Origin: Sympetrum striolatum
Taxonomy: Eukaryota; Arthropoda; Insecta; Odonata; Libellulidae
Direction: 5' to 3'
NCBI GenBank assembly: GCA_947579665.1
Contig: OX388350.1
Coordinates: 30,351,393 to 30,415,392, forward strand
Length of the DNA stretch: 64,000 nt
A program made the translations under genes and the position numbers. Below the pieces are notes generated by a model. It was not told where the DNA came from. It saw nothing but the letters and a program-made list of their open reading frames with translations, and did no database searches. This document shows, piece by piece, positions 10,072-24,560 of this stretch (the first letter of the stretch is position 1; the number at the start of each line of letters is the position of its first letter).

Positions 10072-13000
10072 CACATATACTATGGCTTTAATAGTGATGA
10101 TACCTACAATTTATCTTTTCCATACGATTTAAACGAATTTTCAATCGTTATTTCGTTGTTTCCTCAACAAATTATTGAACAATACAACTACATAAAAAAG
10201 CGTATTTCTTGTAAAAGCTTCTTATTTACCCAAAGTAGTTTCATATCCGATTAACAACCATATTCGCAACCTAAAAATAGATACCGACACGTATTCCAGT
10301 AACGCTGTCTGCGGAATAGGCAATTAAGAACGGGGAATTCCGCTAATGACCCCTTTTATACCTCTGAGTACTCTCCTGTCTTTGCACACGAACATTGCTT
10401 GATATTCATTCATCTTTTCATGAGTTATCGAGGTAATGATATAGCAATTTTGAAAGATGTGGAACAAGGGTAACGTTTGACGTCCATGCCTTTGAAGTCC
10501 ATTCAATGCCTCTAATACTTCTATCACTGGATCGCATCACAGTATCATATACTGAGAAAACTATATAGTTTAACTTCGGTCAATATGTGGAAAGTTTATC
10601 AAATCTACAGTTTCATTAACGTTTCTCTAAATCAGCGAACAAATTTTGCTTAATTCGAAGCGTTAGCCCTTATCATACGTATATTAACTCTCCATATTGA
10701 ATGCCATTTTTAAATAAAACTATTTACTAAAAGATTCGCTTGGAAGTAAGAAATTTTCACTTTTTATTTTCGTTATCGAGCTATAAATTATATGATTTTT
10801 GGAATTTTATAGACACGAATAAAATAAAAGAAAATTTAATGATTTTTTGAAAATATCTGTTTAATTGTGAATATACGCTTATCACACTTATTTCCAATAA
10901 AGTGAGGATAATAGGCGAATAGGATTTCATTTGAGGAATGATAATCTACTTATATAATACATGAATGGATTATGCAAGGAAAGAAAATATAAGTTTTAGT
11001 TTGAATCTGATAAGAGGGGTGATGTTTAGTTTAACGGAAGTAATTTTGTTTTAAGCTGTGGAATTATAAAAATTACGAGGAATTATAAAAACAACGTGGA
11101 ATCAGGTTGTGTTTTAAATGCAATCAACCAATCCTCGGATTGTGTACCCTAAATGATGTTGATGACGAAGTTTCCAATCGTTTAACTGCCGCCTTCAGAG
11201 GTCGGTGTGGAGACGGGGATTTCCTATATAAAGCTTCTTGTTCCCATTTCCTTCCCATTACGGTTTGGCAGGAGTTTTTCATAAAAAAATCCTTTTCAGC
11301 TTTCTCATTAATTGGTATCCTCTGCCAATAAGTGGGGCAATCTGCAAGGGCTTATCCGAATACAGAGCTTAAATGCAGCCATTTGCACTTTGGTAGGCAG
11401 CCAATAAACAACAATAAGTGATGAAGATAAAAGAAGCCAAGTAAAAGTTTTCATTTCAATTTCTGTGTTAAACATGCCCTGCCAACTAGTCCAAACAGTG
11501 CCAATATGGAAAAGTGTCTCAGATGAGACATTTTTATCACAATGGTTCGAATTGTTTGGCATTCGTTTTGCTGACTCTTATATACGCCAAGGAGATTGGG
11601 AAAGTGGAGAAGGAAGCCGAGTGTTCAATATATTTTTATTTAAACTAAGAAGACAAAAACATTTCATTTCATACGAGAATGACAAGAGGCATTTACATAT
11701 CGCAAAATAGTCGCCACCTAAAGATTTCTGATTCTGGATACTTTGGCTTAAACATTTTTTCACCGTATATAAGGTTGCTAATCTTTACATGCAAAACATT
11801 AATGCATAAAGAATAATAAACTATCCTTAATTTCATTCAAATACAACAACAATAGGAAATACCGAAGAATCAAATGAATCCCGCAGTAATTTTACGAATT
11901 CTAGGAGTGCATTACTTTAAATTAAGCGTTAAAACTTTGCAGTCTGAAAATACAATCGAACACAAAATTCAATTTAGAGCCTGGACTATGATTAAATAAT
12001 AATATCCATAGTGGCGCATAAGGCTTATGACCAATTTGGACTCACATCGATCAAACACGCCTCCTGATTAACAAAACCAGTTGGCCATTTTTCACTCATC
12101 CCCAAAAATTGCGTTTGTTTGACTTCGTGTATCGGAAACCTCAATTTTCAGGAAATTTATTACGCGGCGACTGTGAGTGGACCAATTAACTCGATCATCA
12201 TCTCTGATAGTGACGTAGGTACCAGAAGCCCATTGTGAATCCTCTGCAATGAATTTTTACAATGACAACCGACTCATACAGCGGGCGATTGGTCGAATTT
12301 TACTGCTCCCAAAATCATGAATTAACATTATTATTTCACCCGGTATCAATCTCGTCAACTTAAAATAAGCATCGAAATCGGGAAATATGAAATGGACATT
12401 TGAAATTCGACGCCGGAGGCACATTTCATTTGCTGTTTGCATTAAGCGGTGAAATATTTCTGCGATGGGGAGTTTTCTGTTAGATGAAACTTTTGAACTG
12501 GATTAAAGTTTTCGCGAGTGTGCTAATATTTGATAAATATTACGAAAACAAAGCGGATAATTATTGGGAGCGTCATTTCAACTGTCAATATTTGTCTTTT
12601 TGCGAATAGATTGATGTCGAGCTACGTCATAGAGATAGTAAAAGAATTTAACCTCAATAGCATTGAAAAATTAAAAAAGATTGCCACGGGGAATACAAAT
12701 AATAGCTCATGCAAGATGCATCTTTTGAAAATGAGGTTACCAGTGACATAAATAGTGTAATGACAACCTATTTGATAAAAAAGTAAGGATATAACAAACA
12801 TATCCAACATTGCCACTGGGAATGACGTTTCCAATTATGTCAATTATGATCTGATCCGAAATATTGAATTGCCCTTGTCATTAAATTAATTTGAATGAGG
12901 GTGATAAAAATGAGGTTAAATTGACAAATGGAATGCAGCAGATTATGAAAAAAGCTATAACTTCTCCTCTTGATATGTTATCAGAAATTCGCTCGTGATT

Positions 13001-13534
13001 ATTTTAAATATAATTGCTAATATTCCTTGAATTAATCTATTTTTTTCTTTTTGAATGGCACTTTAGGGTCGTATAGCTACAACTCATATGACAACGGAAA
13101 TTAGATTTCAAATGATTGAGAGAAAGTAAAAACTAGACAGTAGACACAAGTTTTTTTAATCCATCGATAATCTGTTGAAAATTATTGTAAACGTTCACAC
13201 GTTTTGGACTGACATTGGTTCCCAGTTATCATTTGACTCATTTTTTATTCGAAACTTACATGTAACTTTTTAAAGAGTGAAAAATTTTATCGAGAGAAAC
13301 CTATATCGTTAAACAATACATATTTCCACTATGATACCTAACAAATATGATACATTTGCTGGTCGTCCAATATCATTCATTTTATATTAAGGCGTTCATA
13401 ACATAAAAAATAGCAGAAAATTATCACGTTTTACTCAATTTAGTTTTCTGTTTAATCATTTTAAATGACAATTAAAAACACGATCGTTGGCGATTGCCTT
13501 GCACGAATACCTCAATACTTACTAATCATTAATA
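10072..13534. other. AT-rich non-coding DNA
   Basis: No gene or recognised element. A small tandem duplication (GTGGAATTATAAAAA, GAGGAATTATAAAAAC, GTGGAATC) lies at about 11057-11103. Open frames at 11107-11331, 11308-11562 and 12530-12751 are short, AT-driven and without recognisable motifs. About 12030-12430 is slightly GC-richer with no identifiable feature. Confidence 0.45.
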
Positions 13535-13625
13535 TTAGTTAGTTTGACCCTTTATTGGCGAGGTTAGGCCCAAGTGTCATGTGCCAGGAACTTTACACCC
13601 AACCTTAATCAAGGTATTTAGGATA
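13535..13625 (-). mobile_element. Retroposon 3' end, CCAATAAAGGG family
   Basis: On the minus strand the sequence ends CTAACCTCGCCAATAAAGGG followed by TCAAACTAACTAAT. This parallels TAACCTCACCAATAAAGGG plus CCAGATAAACTAACTG at about 28695-28732 on the plus strand. A conserved AATAAA close to a shared terminus suggests a LINE or other polyadenylated retroposon. No coding sequence is attached, and the upstream limit is undefined because similarity fades. Confidence 0.5.
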
Positions 13626-14002
13626 CTTCTCGAAATTGAACCAACTGATTTGAAATTTAACTACACAATCGAGAGCTAATAACTGAATAGAATCTCGTCA
13701 ACGACTTTTACCCACATATAAAACGATTTTACTAATCTAGTCAAAAGTATAATAATCGCTTGATGAGATGAAATATACACTCATTCGTAATATTTGGAAA
13801 CCGTTATTCCTGATTGAGGACACTATAGGCAAACAATATTGCCTGGCGGCCCTCGTTCCTTTTAGAGTCTCTGGTAGCCTATGTTTGAAGAGTCGAGGAT
13901 TCGACTGGCTTTAGGGTAGAACACTCAACGGAAAGACAGATTCCATGGGAAGCAATCTGTATTGCACGCCACACATGCTTGCACTTCCTAGGTTATTCAG
14001 CT
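13626..14002. other. Non-coding DNA
   Basis: No recognisable feature. Composition rises slightly in GC from about 13830 onward, leading into the orphan open frame on the minus strand. Confidence 0.4.
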
Positions 14003-14309
14003 CTATACTGCTATTACTAACACTCGAATGAAGTTCAGAAATTGGAAGGAACTCAAGAGCGAATTTCCCATCCGATACGCTCGTGTTTCAACTCCAGCCG
14101 ATGTGGGCGCTCGCGTAAATATATCGCTAAAACCAACTCTAATTATCTCCACCTCTGGATTTGTGAGAGCTAAGTCATACATAATTTGAACGGCGTCAAG
14201 GGTGTCGTTAGTCATGCTCGGTTTGTCGCCCGATGTAAATAACGGATATTTAAAGCCGGGAGATTTTAATTGAAATAATGATGCGTCCAATCGATCCACC
14301 CGGTGTGAT
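14003..14309 (-). other. Orphan open reading frame, about 100 codons, unknown
   Basis: The frame is open from just after an in-frame stop near 14313 down to a stop at 14003, with no early ATG; the first possible initiator is GTG at 14299. The translation is unusually protein-like for this AT-rich DNA. It has mixed hydrophobic and charged segments such as DAVQIMYDLALTNPEVEII and RVGFSDIFTRAPTSAG. I recognise no domain. It could be an exon, a decayed element or viral relic, or chance in a GC-richer patch. No clear splice acceptor or donor brackets it. Confidence 0.25.
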
Positions 14310-17300
14310 TAAGAGGTCCCTTCGTAAAAGAGAGGCTCGTTCCGGTGTAATAACTTCGGGGCGGGTTTTTGACCTCCGCATGGATCAGAGGTCATACGTC
14401 CCAAATACCTTAATCCGCCAAAATTAAGGGAGATTTTTTTTTAACGGATTGAGCTAATCCGTGCTGTGACAAAAAGCCACGCGGAGCTTAAGTGCTCAGG
14501 GGAAGGACGTGATAAAAATTTAATGCCCTCGTTCCCCTGGAGAGAAGTCGTCTAGCTGCTAGAACATGTGCTGACTTGGCGATATGATTGGGAGAGAAGT
14601 CACTGTGAAGTATGCCGATTTCCCGATGACCACGAGTCGTTTTACGGCCTTCAACTATCAGTCGTTCTTCTCTACTAGGAAATGACGGAATAGACTTCCT
14701 ATACCCGCATTGCAAACGGATTATTGGTGAGTTTTCTGATTTTCGGGTTTCAAAACTACAGTGAATCGCAATTAAAACACGCTTGGTGACGTGCTTTGAA
14801 TTTCTAGGAATGAAGTTCAGATTTTTCTCTCCTATATTGATGATATAACTTTTTTTGTTTATCTTGTAATCCCTTGTACATACTTCATAACTCACCAATT
14901 AATAATGGCGGATAGTAAAGAATTTTTGAAAGATAATAATAACTGAAATCGATATCACAATATGAGGTAATGCCAACTAGTTTCAGGTGGTTGAATCCAT
15001 CCATACATATCAATACATTTATCTTCTACAATTCTTATTCCATCTAACTAATCGACAAAATTATACAATAATTACTTTAAAAATGATAAAATATATAAGA
15101 ATAAGTGTATCAATTATTAAAGAATGAATCTTATGTAAAAATAAATAAACAAATGTTATATCAGTTAATATAAGAAAAATATAATTATATCGCATCGTAA
15201 AGCACTTTGCACTAGGAAACTAGATGAAATTAATATATATTTTCTCTTGAATTATCTAAATTTATAATAATAATAATAATCTTTCAACGAAACTTTAGTT
15301 TTTTGAATTTCGATGAAATTACCCTTTGGTAACCTGAAACTAAACATTAGTAAATTTACGATACGTGTTCATTTTTATCCGTGCCCCAGATTAATTGTCG
15401 TGAAACTTCTTCGATTCACAATATAAGATACACATATTAGCGGTACTGCAAACTTTACCTTAGTAAAATTCGGACTTTACACTCCAAGTTGTTTCGGCAT
15501 TTATTTAAATCGTCCCTCTGTTATCCAAAGACCAATTCGTCCTCTGCACCAAGACGGCAATCAACGTCTCTTTCGGAGATAAAATCGCGAACTGCAGACA
15601 TCTGGCTGAAGCACCGATCCGCATTCTAGAACGAAAATAGGAATCGTCTGGACGCTAGCAAAGCGAAAGTATAAAAGGAACCGGAGATAAAGGCTTTTAA
15701 TTTTCTCTCTTAGCGAGAACAAAGGGGCTTCCGTAAATGAGGGGAGCAGCCTGCCGTGTTTTTCCCGCGTAATTGTTTTTGGGTAACAACAATGGAAGAG
15801 ATATCTGCGACAATGGGAGGATGTAGGTGAGAGGGATAAGAGATCCAGAAGAGGATGCTGAGGCATGCGAAAGAGAAAGTTACATGCGGAGGCCAATAAG
15901 CCGAAATTAGTGCGAAAAATCTCGAGCATATGTTGCCTCCTCATTTGTCATCTCTTCAGGACAAACAGCAGGACTTGCGTCAGACAAAAAACAGGTTTTT
16001 CAACAAGTGGGTATATCCAGTTGGTATTATAGTTGAAGGATATCTAGAGTGTCAGTTTTTCGAACAAACCATTATCTTTTATGGTACTCTATACATTTAC
16101 ATTATTACAGTAAATAGAATTTCTCAGCGAAAAATTTAATATTTAAGAATTATTTAAATCAATCATCATTATATATTTAATTGGATTAAAATTTGAATAT
16201 CTTCTTAAAATGTTACGGTTGATAGTGAAAAAATGTACTATATTTTAATAATAATAGAAGTGTAATGAACTTTCCATAATTATGTATTTTTTGCAACAGA
16301 ATTTATTATACTGTAACAGTAAGGTATATTTACGACTGATAATTACTGTATAGTTACAATTAAATGTAATGTAAATTGTAAATAATTGTCAAAATATAAT
16401 TTTAACTACTCATTACGATATGTACTACACGCCTTTGTTTGCAGTAGGATAAATTAATCAATCATTATAATTATTCTTTCCATTTAATGTTCATAATCCT
16501 TATTTTGTAGCTTTCATGGAAACTTAAGGCTTGGTATTACTAAAATGCTGAATGCCCTATTTTTTACATTTTGTTTACTAACATTACATACATTACTAAC
16601 GTTGCTCAGAAAAATTCAAAGGGGAAAAACTACTGAGCTTTCACGATATTAAACCAAGACTGATTGTAAAGGTAATACAATCCAGTTCAAATCCCATACA
16701 TTTTTATCATCAAAGACACACAATTGAATCCTTCCTACGTTGTAACATTTTTCTAAATGAATCCCAAAAATTAAAAGCTGGCATCATCTTTTACTGGAGT
16801 TACATTCCTGAAATTCCGCGAATAAAAAAATTGGTTTAGAAAAATGACTGAGGTCATAGGAGATTTAGGGTTAAGTTCCAGTTCTAGGGGAAATGGACCT
16901 GAGATTTATTTACATTAATATTTCTCAGAGCTGAAAATAGCGAATGAAAAGGCCTATTAATTTATACACGAGAGATATGGTAAGACCAATTGCAAGAAAA
17001 CGATGAAATATGTTTTCATTGAAAAAATTTAAAATATGGGCGGGATTTAGTATTTCTTTCATCAAATCCACAATTTTGAACTATGATATAAATAGGATGA
17101 CAAAGCAGATCGAGGAATCGGAATCAATACTAGAAAAATGAATAGTTTTCACATTAATATGCTCTAGATTTTGAAATATTTTAGTGATTCTAATTATTGA
17201 GAAATTCTTACTATAGTCGCTCACCATTTAAAATGAACGAAAGAGAGATGGTAGCAAACAGCATAAAAAAGTTATATTTTGTTTACATACCTTTTTCAAC

Positions 17301-20300
17301 ATTTTTTCTTGTTAAATTATTATTGTTATTTGAACTCGTTATTTAAATTGTGTAAAAAGTACCAGCTTTCTTTCCTTCATTTTACATGACGGATTTCCAT
17401 ACGATTTCGCCTGACTCAATGAATTTCACCCACGATGTAATTGTTTGTGGCGAAAATAGACTTCTGCATAGTAAATGTAACATGACAGAAACAGCTAACT
17501 AGAAATATAGAACTCCATTGCTCCTTATCTAGAGCCAAGGAGGACTTTAATTCGACCGTAACAACAGCATGTGGCAATTTGATGAAAATGTCTCATTAAT
17601 TCGTAATGCCTCGACTACGAAAGGAAATTACGGATTCAATTACTCTGTTCTCTTCCCCTGCTGTAAGGTTTAGCAACGCTGTTCATTTTAATTGTTATGC
17701 TAATGTAGCATGATAATATAATATATTATAGTTTTATTATAGAAGTGATAACGCATTTAGATACTTAATTGATAAGTGATGGTAACAGTTTAACAAAATA
17801 TGTATTTCTCGTTCAAATATCTCAATCCTACTGTACGAAGACTAGCTATTCCAAACATGGAAAACATCAAGGGAGATTTTCATCTGATGTTTGCGATCCA
17901 TATGGATTTACACAAGAACATACCCTAAACCCTTCGTCGTTTTTTGTGGCCAAGTTAGATTACTTTGGAAAACTTGCTTTCGAGTATTCCTTTCAAGAAG
18001 TAGTTAACTCCTCTTACGAAGTGAATTGGATCTTTAATCTCTCAAATATAAAAAATAATATATTTTTGCTGAACTTTTCTCATTTGATTTTTGTTGATTT
18101 TTGTTAACTTTTTTGAGAAAATCGTTATTTAAAATTTTTTCGGATATTCCCTGGCTAGACGAATTAAAATTCTAAATATTTAAGTGTAAAAGAAATCGTT
18201 TACGAAATAAAGCAACTAATGACACAAATTAACAGCGTTACTCGTCTTCTCACGTTACTGAATTCCATCCTCTGATGATTCTTTCGCATTATCCAAAGGG
18301 ACATTAATGCGCATGAGATTGACTAACGGAAAGGAAAACCTCATTTTTAAATATATCTAATTTATAATTACTTTGTTTTATATTTTGTTATTGTTTTTAT
18401 TAATTTTTATTTTCTCCTTTGTTAAAAGTTAACTTTAAATTGGTAATTATGCTGTTTTTGAATAAACGAATACATAATCAGCATAAGGCGGCGTTATTTG
18501 GTGTTATTTCTCCATGAAGACATTTATAGATATATACTTAGTGAGTAATAACAAAATATTTTATCATCTTCTACAACCGGATTAAATACGGATTTACATA
18601 GAAACAAGATCAGGATGATATTTACTAAGTAAAGGAATCGGTGCACGAAACGAAAACAATATTAAATGATCAGAATGATGTTTTTATTATGATCTTGCTG
18701 ATGATGTTATTATGTAACGAAACAGGTTTTGTAAGATAATGAAATATTTTGCGGACCTCACCAAGAGAATTTATTCAAGTATCGTAATGATAGCTTCTCT
18801 CGTTGATGTCTGAATCACAAATATTTTATTCTAGCATAACACGTAAGAAAGATTGGAGGGATGTAAAATAAATTAGTAAAAGCAAAGGAAAGTATAGGTT
18901 TGGAAGGGACAAAGGGAAATCTGTATGGGTGGAATCAAAAAGAAGAAGGCTTGCAGAACAAAGGTCAAGTGGTTCATTTAGAGCGTGAGAGTAACGTGGG
19001 CGAAATGACTCTTGAGAGAAGACTGCGAAGGGATCAGACGACGCAGGATGTCGCGAAGCTATTACCACGATTATGATGCACGAGAAACAAGAGTCGTGAT
19101 AACCTCATTCCAGTTGCGCTCCTTAGCTTTTCATCTCCCTTCACCCGTAAAAAACTCCTTCGCTAATAATGGCCGCACAAATTAGCCTGCTTACCTTTTA
19201 CTCTTGTAAGGTTCTACGTTTGAGCAAAGAGATCAAAAGTCTGCAGTTCTGAACGAAAGCTGGGGATATGGGATTTCAACGAGCATAAGATAAGAACGAG
19301 CATCTTTTCGAATAGCGATATCTGTGGTAATATGTATTGCAGTTACAGCAACTACGTTCAATTATGGTTTACGGCAACTATGTTTTAATACTTTTGTTCA
19401 CTGCATTAGCTGGACCACGCTAATTTGCAATCAATTCACAGACTATAAACTCTTTGAGCAATCGAAATGTGGTTGATTGAAGTCCCAATAAGAGAAATAC
19501 TGAACTTATATTACTTAACAGATAACAAGAGAATATCAGGAAGAAAAGCGTTTTCATGTATGCCTTCCACGGAAAAATCTGTATTTGGTAAATGAACGAA
19601 CGTATATACTTTGGGATAGGTCTAGATTATTTCTTTCCGTTCGGAGGTCTAAGTATGAGCGTATCTTGGAATGACAAAAATAAATTAGCTCACAACAGTT
19701 AAAATAACAAATAAGTTCCTTAAATTATTATATTTTGCTATAAAATTCGTGATTTAGACTAGTTGGGCTCTTAGTCTTAATGAAAGAGTGTAATTTAATA
19801 GATACGTTTTTATGGTACTGGCGAATGATATTGAAGGTAAAAAACAGTTCGTAGATGTTAATATTTGAGCTTCCTTTAAATTATTTTTCAACGTGAAAAC
19901 AAACAACGTAATTGATAATCAAATTATTAGAAAACGACATACTGATTTCAGATTTCATCGTTTTTGTACGGTTCATTGCATGAACAACTAATGAAACTTG
20001 ATCAAGGTTCCAAGTTTAAATTATTCAATATACTTTTATCTAGACATATGCGAATCCTGCAGATAAATTCAAGAACTCAATGATCACTATTTCTTATTTA
20101 GAAATTAGTATTGATTTTGACCTTATAATAGAATAGACCTAGAATAGCTCTTTAACAAATAATAATATACTAAAGACAACCTGTACATATTCTATATAAC
20201 AGGAAGTTACCTGAGGAGCAGGCTGGGTATATTTTGGTAGCCGGCTCATAACAACACGAGAATTCTCACATAAATTATTCCGTCATATCCACAAGAAGCG

Positions 20301-22790
20301 ACTCTTAATCTTCCCAGCTAAGTAGTGAGGTTCATACATAAACTCACTCATTACCCACTTTATCGCTGGCGAGACTGCGTGAATACATTAAAGCAGAAAC
20401 CTCTTTATCTTCGGAGGCGTGAGTAATGAAGCCGCTTATTCGACCAGTAATGAATAATGTGAGAAATTTGTCGGTCGCGGAATCTTAAGAGTATACAGAA
20501 TAAGGAGTCATTTGCGGCTTGGAGCAAACGTTGGCTGAAAGTAGTTAAGAGGCTAGAGGGTGAGACCAGAGCGAGAAGACCTCGAGAGCGAGGCTAGGGA
20601 AGTTCAAGGGCGCCGGGAGGGAGGGCACGGAGAGGTCAGGACAGGGGCCATGAATAACGTTCCTCTTTAGCGAAATTCGAACGGTCTGCGAGTTAACGGT
20701 TGCGTTCGCAGGAGCGGGTTTCCTCTTTGAGGCCTATTTGAAGAGAGCTGAAGCGAAATATATGGGTGAAGTTATCTAGACGAAGAAGATCGTGTGGTAA
20801 AAGGGAAGGCTCGAATTTTCTTTAACTGAACGAGGGAGTTAATTGCTTGAGCCACGTGCCCAAATAGCAACTTAATTGTATCGCGCTCTGAGAATACACC
20901 GGGTAATTATAGAAACGATAACGATTACATCGACGGAACACTTGAAATATCTATCAATCAAATTCGTCGGCATAAATTATAAAAAGGAATGAAAGGAAAG
21001 AATAATCTACAAAATATTCTTCGTCTTCGTGAAAGCTGTAGTATTCAAACTCATACGATACGGAATGTCATTACAACTTAAATCATTTTGAAACAGAAGC
21101 CGTTCTAATTTTTTAAATTTCAATCATTTGTTAAAATAAACTCTGGATTGGCCCGTTTTAATTAACAATATAAATTTCATCAAAATATTACAACGCAATA
21201 ATAAATTACAATAATTGACTAATATAATATTAATTTCAATCAAAAATGTTATTCGGAGTATTTATAGTAACATACAGTTATCAGAGATACAAATATAAAT
21301 TGGACTAAAATATATACGATAATTACGGAATTGTAATACACAAACGCAGTTTGACGATTAAATAAGCAAATAAAAGTTCAGCAATTGAGTGAATGAAAAT
21401 ATACTTAATATATGTAAGTATATAATATGCTAGTATCGAGTCTTTCACTCTTGTAGTTAGCGTTGTTGTTGTAAAATCGATTTCCCCAAAGATAAACAGA
21501 GAAGGAACAAAGATCTTTCTTATTGATGAAGGTGAAAACCTCTTGTAGAAAAATAAAGTCGATACATAAAGCGAAGTTAATTGAGGATATAGGATCTTAC
21601 ATTGCGTATAAAAACATGAAGTGTTTCAGGTAATCAAATTACTATATGTAGATATAATACTATGGCATATAGATGATATGCAAGAAGAATATCTTCTTGA
21701 AATTTTTTATTTATGAATGAATTTCTAATAACATTAAATCAATTTGCCAGTTTGTCCCAAGTTAAATTTTCAATAAAGGACCATCTTTAAAGTGAAATTA
21801 TATAGGTGCACTTTTTACCTCTACATAAAAACCAATGAAATTAATAATCAATCATATACCAGTACTTTTGAGTGCTATTTGTAAATGAAAATAGAAAAAT
21901 TATAGTATACATACATTGACTTAATGTACAAAGAATATTTCAATGATCCAACAACTCGGCCAAGACTTCATGGTAGAGTTCCATCATGTGATAAATACAA
22001 AAATTTAATTGTGTTGTACTGCAAAGATTTCATTACACAACCGATCTTAAACCAGGATTGTATAATAGTTTGCGAGGTAGAGCGAGGGAATGTTTCTATT
22101 TATCTTCAAGAATAATTTTACTAAACGCTTCCTAAATATAATTGATTACTTTCTAATATCACTACCATATAGCACTGTTGCTGATAAATAAGAAACTATG
22201 ACGTTATCACCATAGCATTCCTAAAATCGTAACATGATATAAAATCATAATAACATGTGTAAGCGCGCCATCTCTATATGAACAGAAGAACTGTATCCAC
22301 ACCCGGAACGGTACCAAAGAGTGATTAATACACGTTGGGGTGAGTACACTCGGGCTAACATATTAAATTCGCATCAAAGGGAAAACTTTTTTAAGAACAA
22401 AGAAGAAAGTTGCGAGAAAGCTTCGCGCCTCCGTAGCACTCGCAGAAAAGATTCATTTGTTCTCTGCCGCATGAATAGGTGACGAATGCTTCTGGGGCAA
22501 TGGCTCTGAATGGAGACGCACGTAAAAAGTTCTCATAGCGGGCAAAAGTCCCTCGGAGGCAAAGAAAGGGACAAAGCAGAGTGCGAGGAGAGCAAAGAGT
22601 GGCATCTATCGGGAGATAAAATAAATGAAAGAAGAAAGTGTATTATTCCATCGTAAAATAAGGGGATATTTATGTATCAGCCTGCTATGCGGTCCTATTA
22701 CTTTTTATTATCATTTTTCCTTATATTTGTTGTAATTATTATTATAAAACTATTTCGGAAAATAATGATTATTTAATTTAATAATAAATT
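14310..22790. other. Long AT-rich non-coding stretch with GC-richer islands
   Basis: No gene or classified repeat is recognised over about 8.5 kb. GC-richer, often purine-biased islands lie near 14320-14700, 15540-15920, 18840-19300, 20280-20830 and 22250-22640. They hold open frames such as 15561-15944 and 18826-19068 (both minus) that show no domain. The AT-rich parts include an (ATA)n tract near 15262-15282. I see no splice-site-bounded exon I would defend. Confidence 0.4.
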
Positions 22791-22814
22791 TCAATTTATT
22801 TCATTTTCAATACA

Positions 22815-23065
22815 AATCGCAGTGTTAAATAATTATATCAGCAAAACCTGCCTCATATCGGTTACAGAAATTAAAATAGGTCTAAAATCAACTAAAAATT
22901 TGCATTACATTTAAAATATATATAGTTAATATTGTATTAATGTTATTCTTTTTAAATTATAGTCATAGTATTAAAGTTATTATATCAGTAAAGGTTGCCT
23001 GAAATCGGCTTAGAAAATTAAAATATGTATATAATTAATTTAAAATCTATATGACATTTTCTTAA
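22815..23065 (+). repeat. Diverged tandem duplication, period about 147 bp
   Basis: TTATATCAGCAAAACCTGCC at 22833 is matched by TTATATCAGTAAAGGTTGCC at 22980. Each is followed by ATCGG, AGAAA and TTAAAATA at corresponding positions. Similarity extends roughly 90 bp per unit. It is an old local duplication with no link to a known element. Confidence 0.6.
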
Positions 23066-23421
23066 ATGTATAATTATCAAGCAATGTATTTATCATTACC
23101 CCTTAAACCGATTATTTTTCCTAGGTTAAAAATAAATAACTTCATTGGTATAGTTCTTATCCTGTGATTTCTATACGTTATGGAGCCCTACCGTAAAGTC
23201 GTCCCTGAAGCAATTGATATTTATTTTTCCTTGTAATAATTATCATTCCATACAGCTATGATTATTCAACATAGTCATTACTGTCCCTTTTAGTTCCCTG
23301 AAATATTGTTATTAAATTGTTGTAATGATACAGAGAGAATTAATCACTGATGTGATGGCTGAAAGCGTGATACTGATAAAATGAATATTTTCCAGAGAGA
23401 TCTGGTGGAACTACCTGATGA
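23066..23421. other. AT-rich non-coding DNA
   Basis: No feature recognised. Confidence 0.4.
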
Positions 23422-23530
23422 ATAAAAGTTTTTAATTGATAACTCGTACAAGTCTAAATATTAAAATAAACCGGTAAACCAGTATATTTTAATTTGTGGA
23501 CTTGTACAAGTTTTGTATTCAAAACTTTAA
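23422..23530. repeat. Imperfect hairpin, arms about 52 bp
   Basis: The left arm (23422-23474) and right arm (23478-23530) pair through AAAGTTTT, GTACAAGTC and ATTAAAATA, meeting at a CCGG/CCAG centre with almost no loop. Arm identity is about 75-80 percent, so it is older than the 4.1-kb hairpin. Likely a palindromic MITE or foldback remnant. Confidence 0.65.
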
Positions 23531-24520
23531 TTTGTGATACTGATTGTGGAGTAGAATGAATTTCACATTTTATTTTACATTGTCATCCAATGGATATATC
23601 TTGCTAGTCGCATTGTAACCCTAAAATTATCCAAACTCATCCATAAAAATGAAATATATATACGTTTCTCGATAAAATAATTTATACTTGAGCATCACAG
23701 AAGTATTTTACCAATATATAACTTCAGTTACAATTAATGTTCCATTGCTCTACAATTATAATGACCATCCATTTATCGTTAGCTCATCCCACAATTTATA
23801 TATTGCAGCCAATACTGTTATTTTTCTTCCTCTCTGCCTCTCCTCTTGCATCCGCCCTTAAATTGCTTTTCTTATCAATCCCAACCCTTTCGATATTTGA
23901 CAAGCCAATTTCCTTTGCCTCCACTTTATTTCTTCAACTAAAACCCTTTCTTCTTGAAATATCAACACTTCTTCCTCCTTGAGAATCCATTATCATTATC
24001 TGCATTACATACATATCCTATATACGCAATGAGTGATAATTCATGTAATATTTCTTAAACGCAACATAAGGAAAGAAAATTCAATTACATTATCGATAAA
24101 TTCGAAAACGTCGATCCTAAGTATTCTAAAAAACTCGTGAAATGTTGCATCCATATTTTGGATACGCTTTTCATCGCCAATATTCCGTTACTTCTGGTGA
24201 ATTGAACCAATAAACAGGGAGACAAGACGGTTTTAATTGGAATTAGAGAGAAAAGAAGTAAAAAAAAGAAACCTTAATTGGAAATATAATATGGTGCTCT
24301 AAAATTACTTTAATAATTTACTAAGGAAAGAAATAGGGATCCACTGAAACAAAGCATGGATATGAAAGAAGGTGCTTGTAATCAAATACGATGGAGTATG
24401 TGAAAATCTGTCAGAAGACAGCACCAAATGTGCAAAAAATTCAAATATCACCTGAACTATAAATTACAATATTTGAATCATTATAAAAAATCATACGTAT
24501 TGCAAAGCTGCAAAGAAGTG
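23531..24520. other. AT-rich non-coding DNA
   Basis: No recognised feature. A pyrimidine-rich stretch near 23815-23980 keeps a plus-strand frame open (23737-23982) by composition only. Confidence 0.4.
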
Positions 24521-24527
24521 ATAAACA

Positions 24528-24560
24528 GCAACACACCTGGGTTCGATTCCCAGTCATGCC
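24528..24560 (+). other. tRNA-like T-arm / B-box motif
   Basis: CTGGGTTCGATTCCCAG forms a perfect 5-bp T-stem around TTCGATT and contains a consensus polymerase III B box (GGTTCGATTCC). No convincing A box, anticodon stem or acceptor stem lies upstream, so this is not a tRNA gene. It may be the surviving core of a tRNA-derived SINE, or chance. Confidence 0.35.

Noticed and set aside
24528..24560. tRNA gene suggested by a perfect T-arm
   Set aside because: No acceptor, D or anticodon stem can be placed upstream; kept only as a B-box-like motif.
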